From a virus, in IMG/VR virus record IMGVR_UViG_3300048928_000215, positions 1-27,778 of that record: 27,778 nt of DNA, one strand, 5' to 3'. This document shows, in pieces, positions 27,424 through 27,778 of this stretch (position 1 is its first letter; each line of letters begins with the position of its first letter). The notes under the pieces were generated by a model that was not told the DNA's origin, ran no database searches, and saw only the letters and a list, made by a program, of their open reading frames with translations. The translations under genes were made by a program, and so were the position numbers.

Positions 27424-27778
27424 ATGGCCGCATTCGCAATCAACTATCTGCCGATGACCACTATCAAGCTTTCAGGCTCGCTGGCAAAGAAGTTCGGCCG
27501 CATTCACCGACGGCTACTGGACTCTGGGAGGTCTTGGGAAGTACTCAAGGCGCTTAAATATACGATCGCAGGGTTTGAGGAAGAGATCAGACGCCTTGAT
27601 CGTCTCGGAATGCGGTTCGCAATTTTTAGAAATGGCAAGAACGTCGGATTCGATGGGTTCGATTTGGCCGGCACGCGAGAAATTCGAATCGTCCCTGTCG
27701 TTGAAGGCAGTAAGCGCGCAGGCATTCTTCAAACAATTCTCGGTGCTGTGCTCCTGGTTGCGAGCATTTGGGTTCCCG
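27424..27778 (+). CDS. tail assembly protein, lambda I-like, 3' end cut by window
   Basis: The ATG at 27424 follows GAGGAAAAC. The frame is open for 118 codons to the window end. It begins MAAFAINYLPMTTIKLSGSL, with a helical part (EEEIRRLDRLGMRFAIFRNG) and then NVGFDGFDLAGTREIRIVPV, the typical gpI core that leads to the hydrophobic stretch ILGAVLLVAS seen at the cut end. gpI helps tail-tip assembly and would normally be followed by the J host-recognition protein, which is outside this window. It probably follows the K-like gene ancestrally, with the cassette inserted between. Confidence 0.8.
   Translation, partial: MAAFAINYLPMTTIKLSGSLAKKFGRIHRRLLDSGRSWEVLKALKYTIAGFEEEIRRLDRLGMRFAIFRNGKNVGFDGFDLAGTREIRIVPVVEGSKRAGILQTILGAVLLVASIWVP

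Overview
The window looks like the interior of a lambda-like temperate siphophage, or prophage, of a Pseudomonas, probably of the fluorescens group. The evidence is the gene order (repressor-cro-replication-nin-late promoter-lysis-head-tail), the GC-rich codon use of the core genes, and small proteins of kinds I know from Pseudomonas prophages. That host call is inference. No host flank, integrase, attachment site, tRNA, transposase or CRISPR array is visible.

Layout. 1-1865 (leftward): CI-type repressor followed by three small related genes and a truncated gene. 1866-1974: cI/cro control region with three operator-like palindromes. 1975-6735 (rightward early genes): cro, an unknown gene in the cII position, a short leader ORF, an O-like initiator with an iteron origin inside it, a DnaC-type helicase loader, NinB-like and NinG proteins, a tiny membrane peptide and a candidate late regulator in the Q position. 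6736-6840: strong sigma70 promoter followed closely by an intrinsic terminator, the architecture of lambda pR'/tR'. 6904-9377: small gene, holin, Rz/Rz1 spanins with no endolysin between them, and a proteasome/HslV-like hydrolase. 9801-16646: terminase, portal, MuF protein, scaffold and capsid. 16700-18810: head completion and neck genes. 18881-27778: tail tube, frameshifted G/GT chaperone, tape measure, and lambda M, L, K and I homologues. The last is cut by the window end.

The core late genes all read rightward, are tightly packed and often overlap by ATGA. The arrangement suggests one long late transcript running from the promoter at 6741 through the terminator at 6812 under an antiterminator.

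The most unusual feature is a set of six leftward genes placed between intact late genes (7392-7616, 9382-9711, 14335-14850, 20244-20534, 25655-25903, 25998-26270), plus two rightward lipoprotein genes (26421-27370). Several are clearly richer in AT than their neighbours and end flush against a late gene. They look like morons, cargo genes expressed independently of the late operon. Other points of note are a repeated long inverted repeat (CGCGACAC-N20-GTGTCGCG) at 2930 and 8694, the origin inside the O-like gene, and a phage HslV-like enzyme with its catalytic residues preserved. All calls were made by reading the sequence and recalling families. No database search was run.
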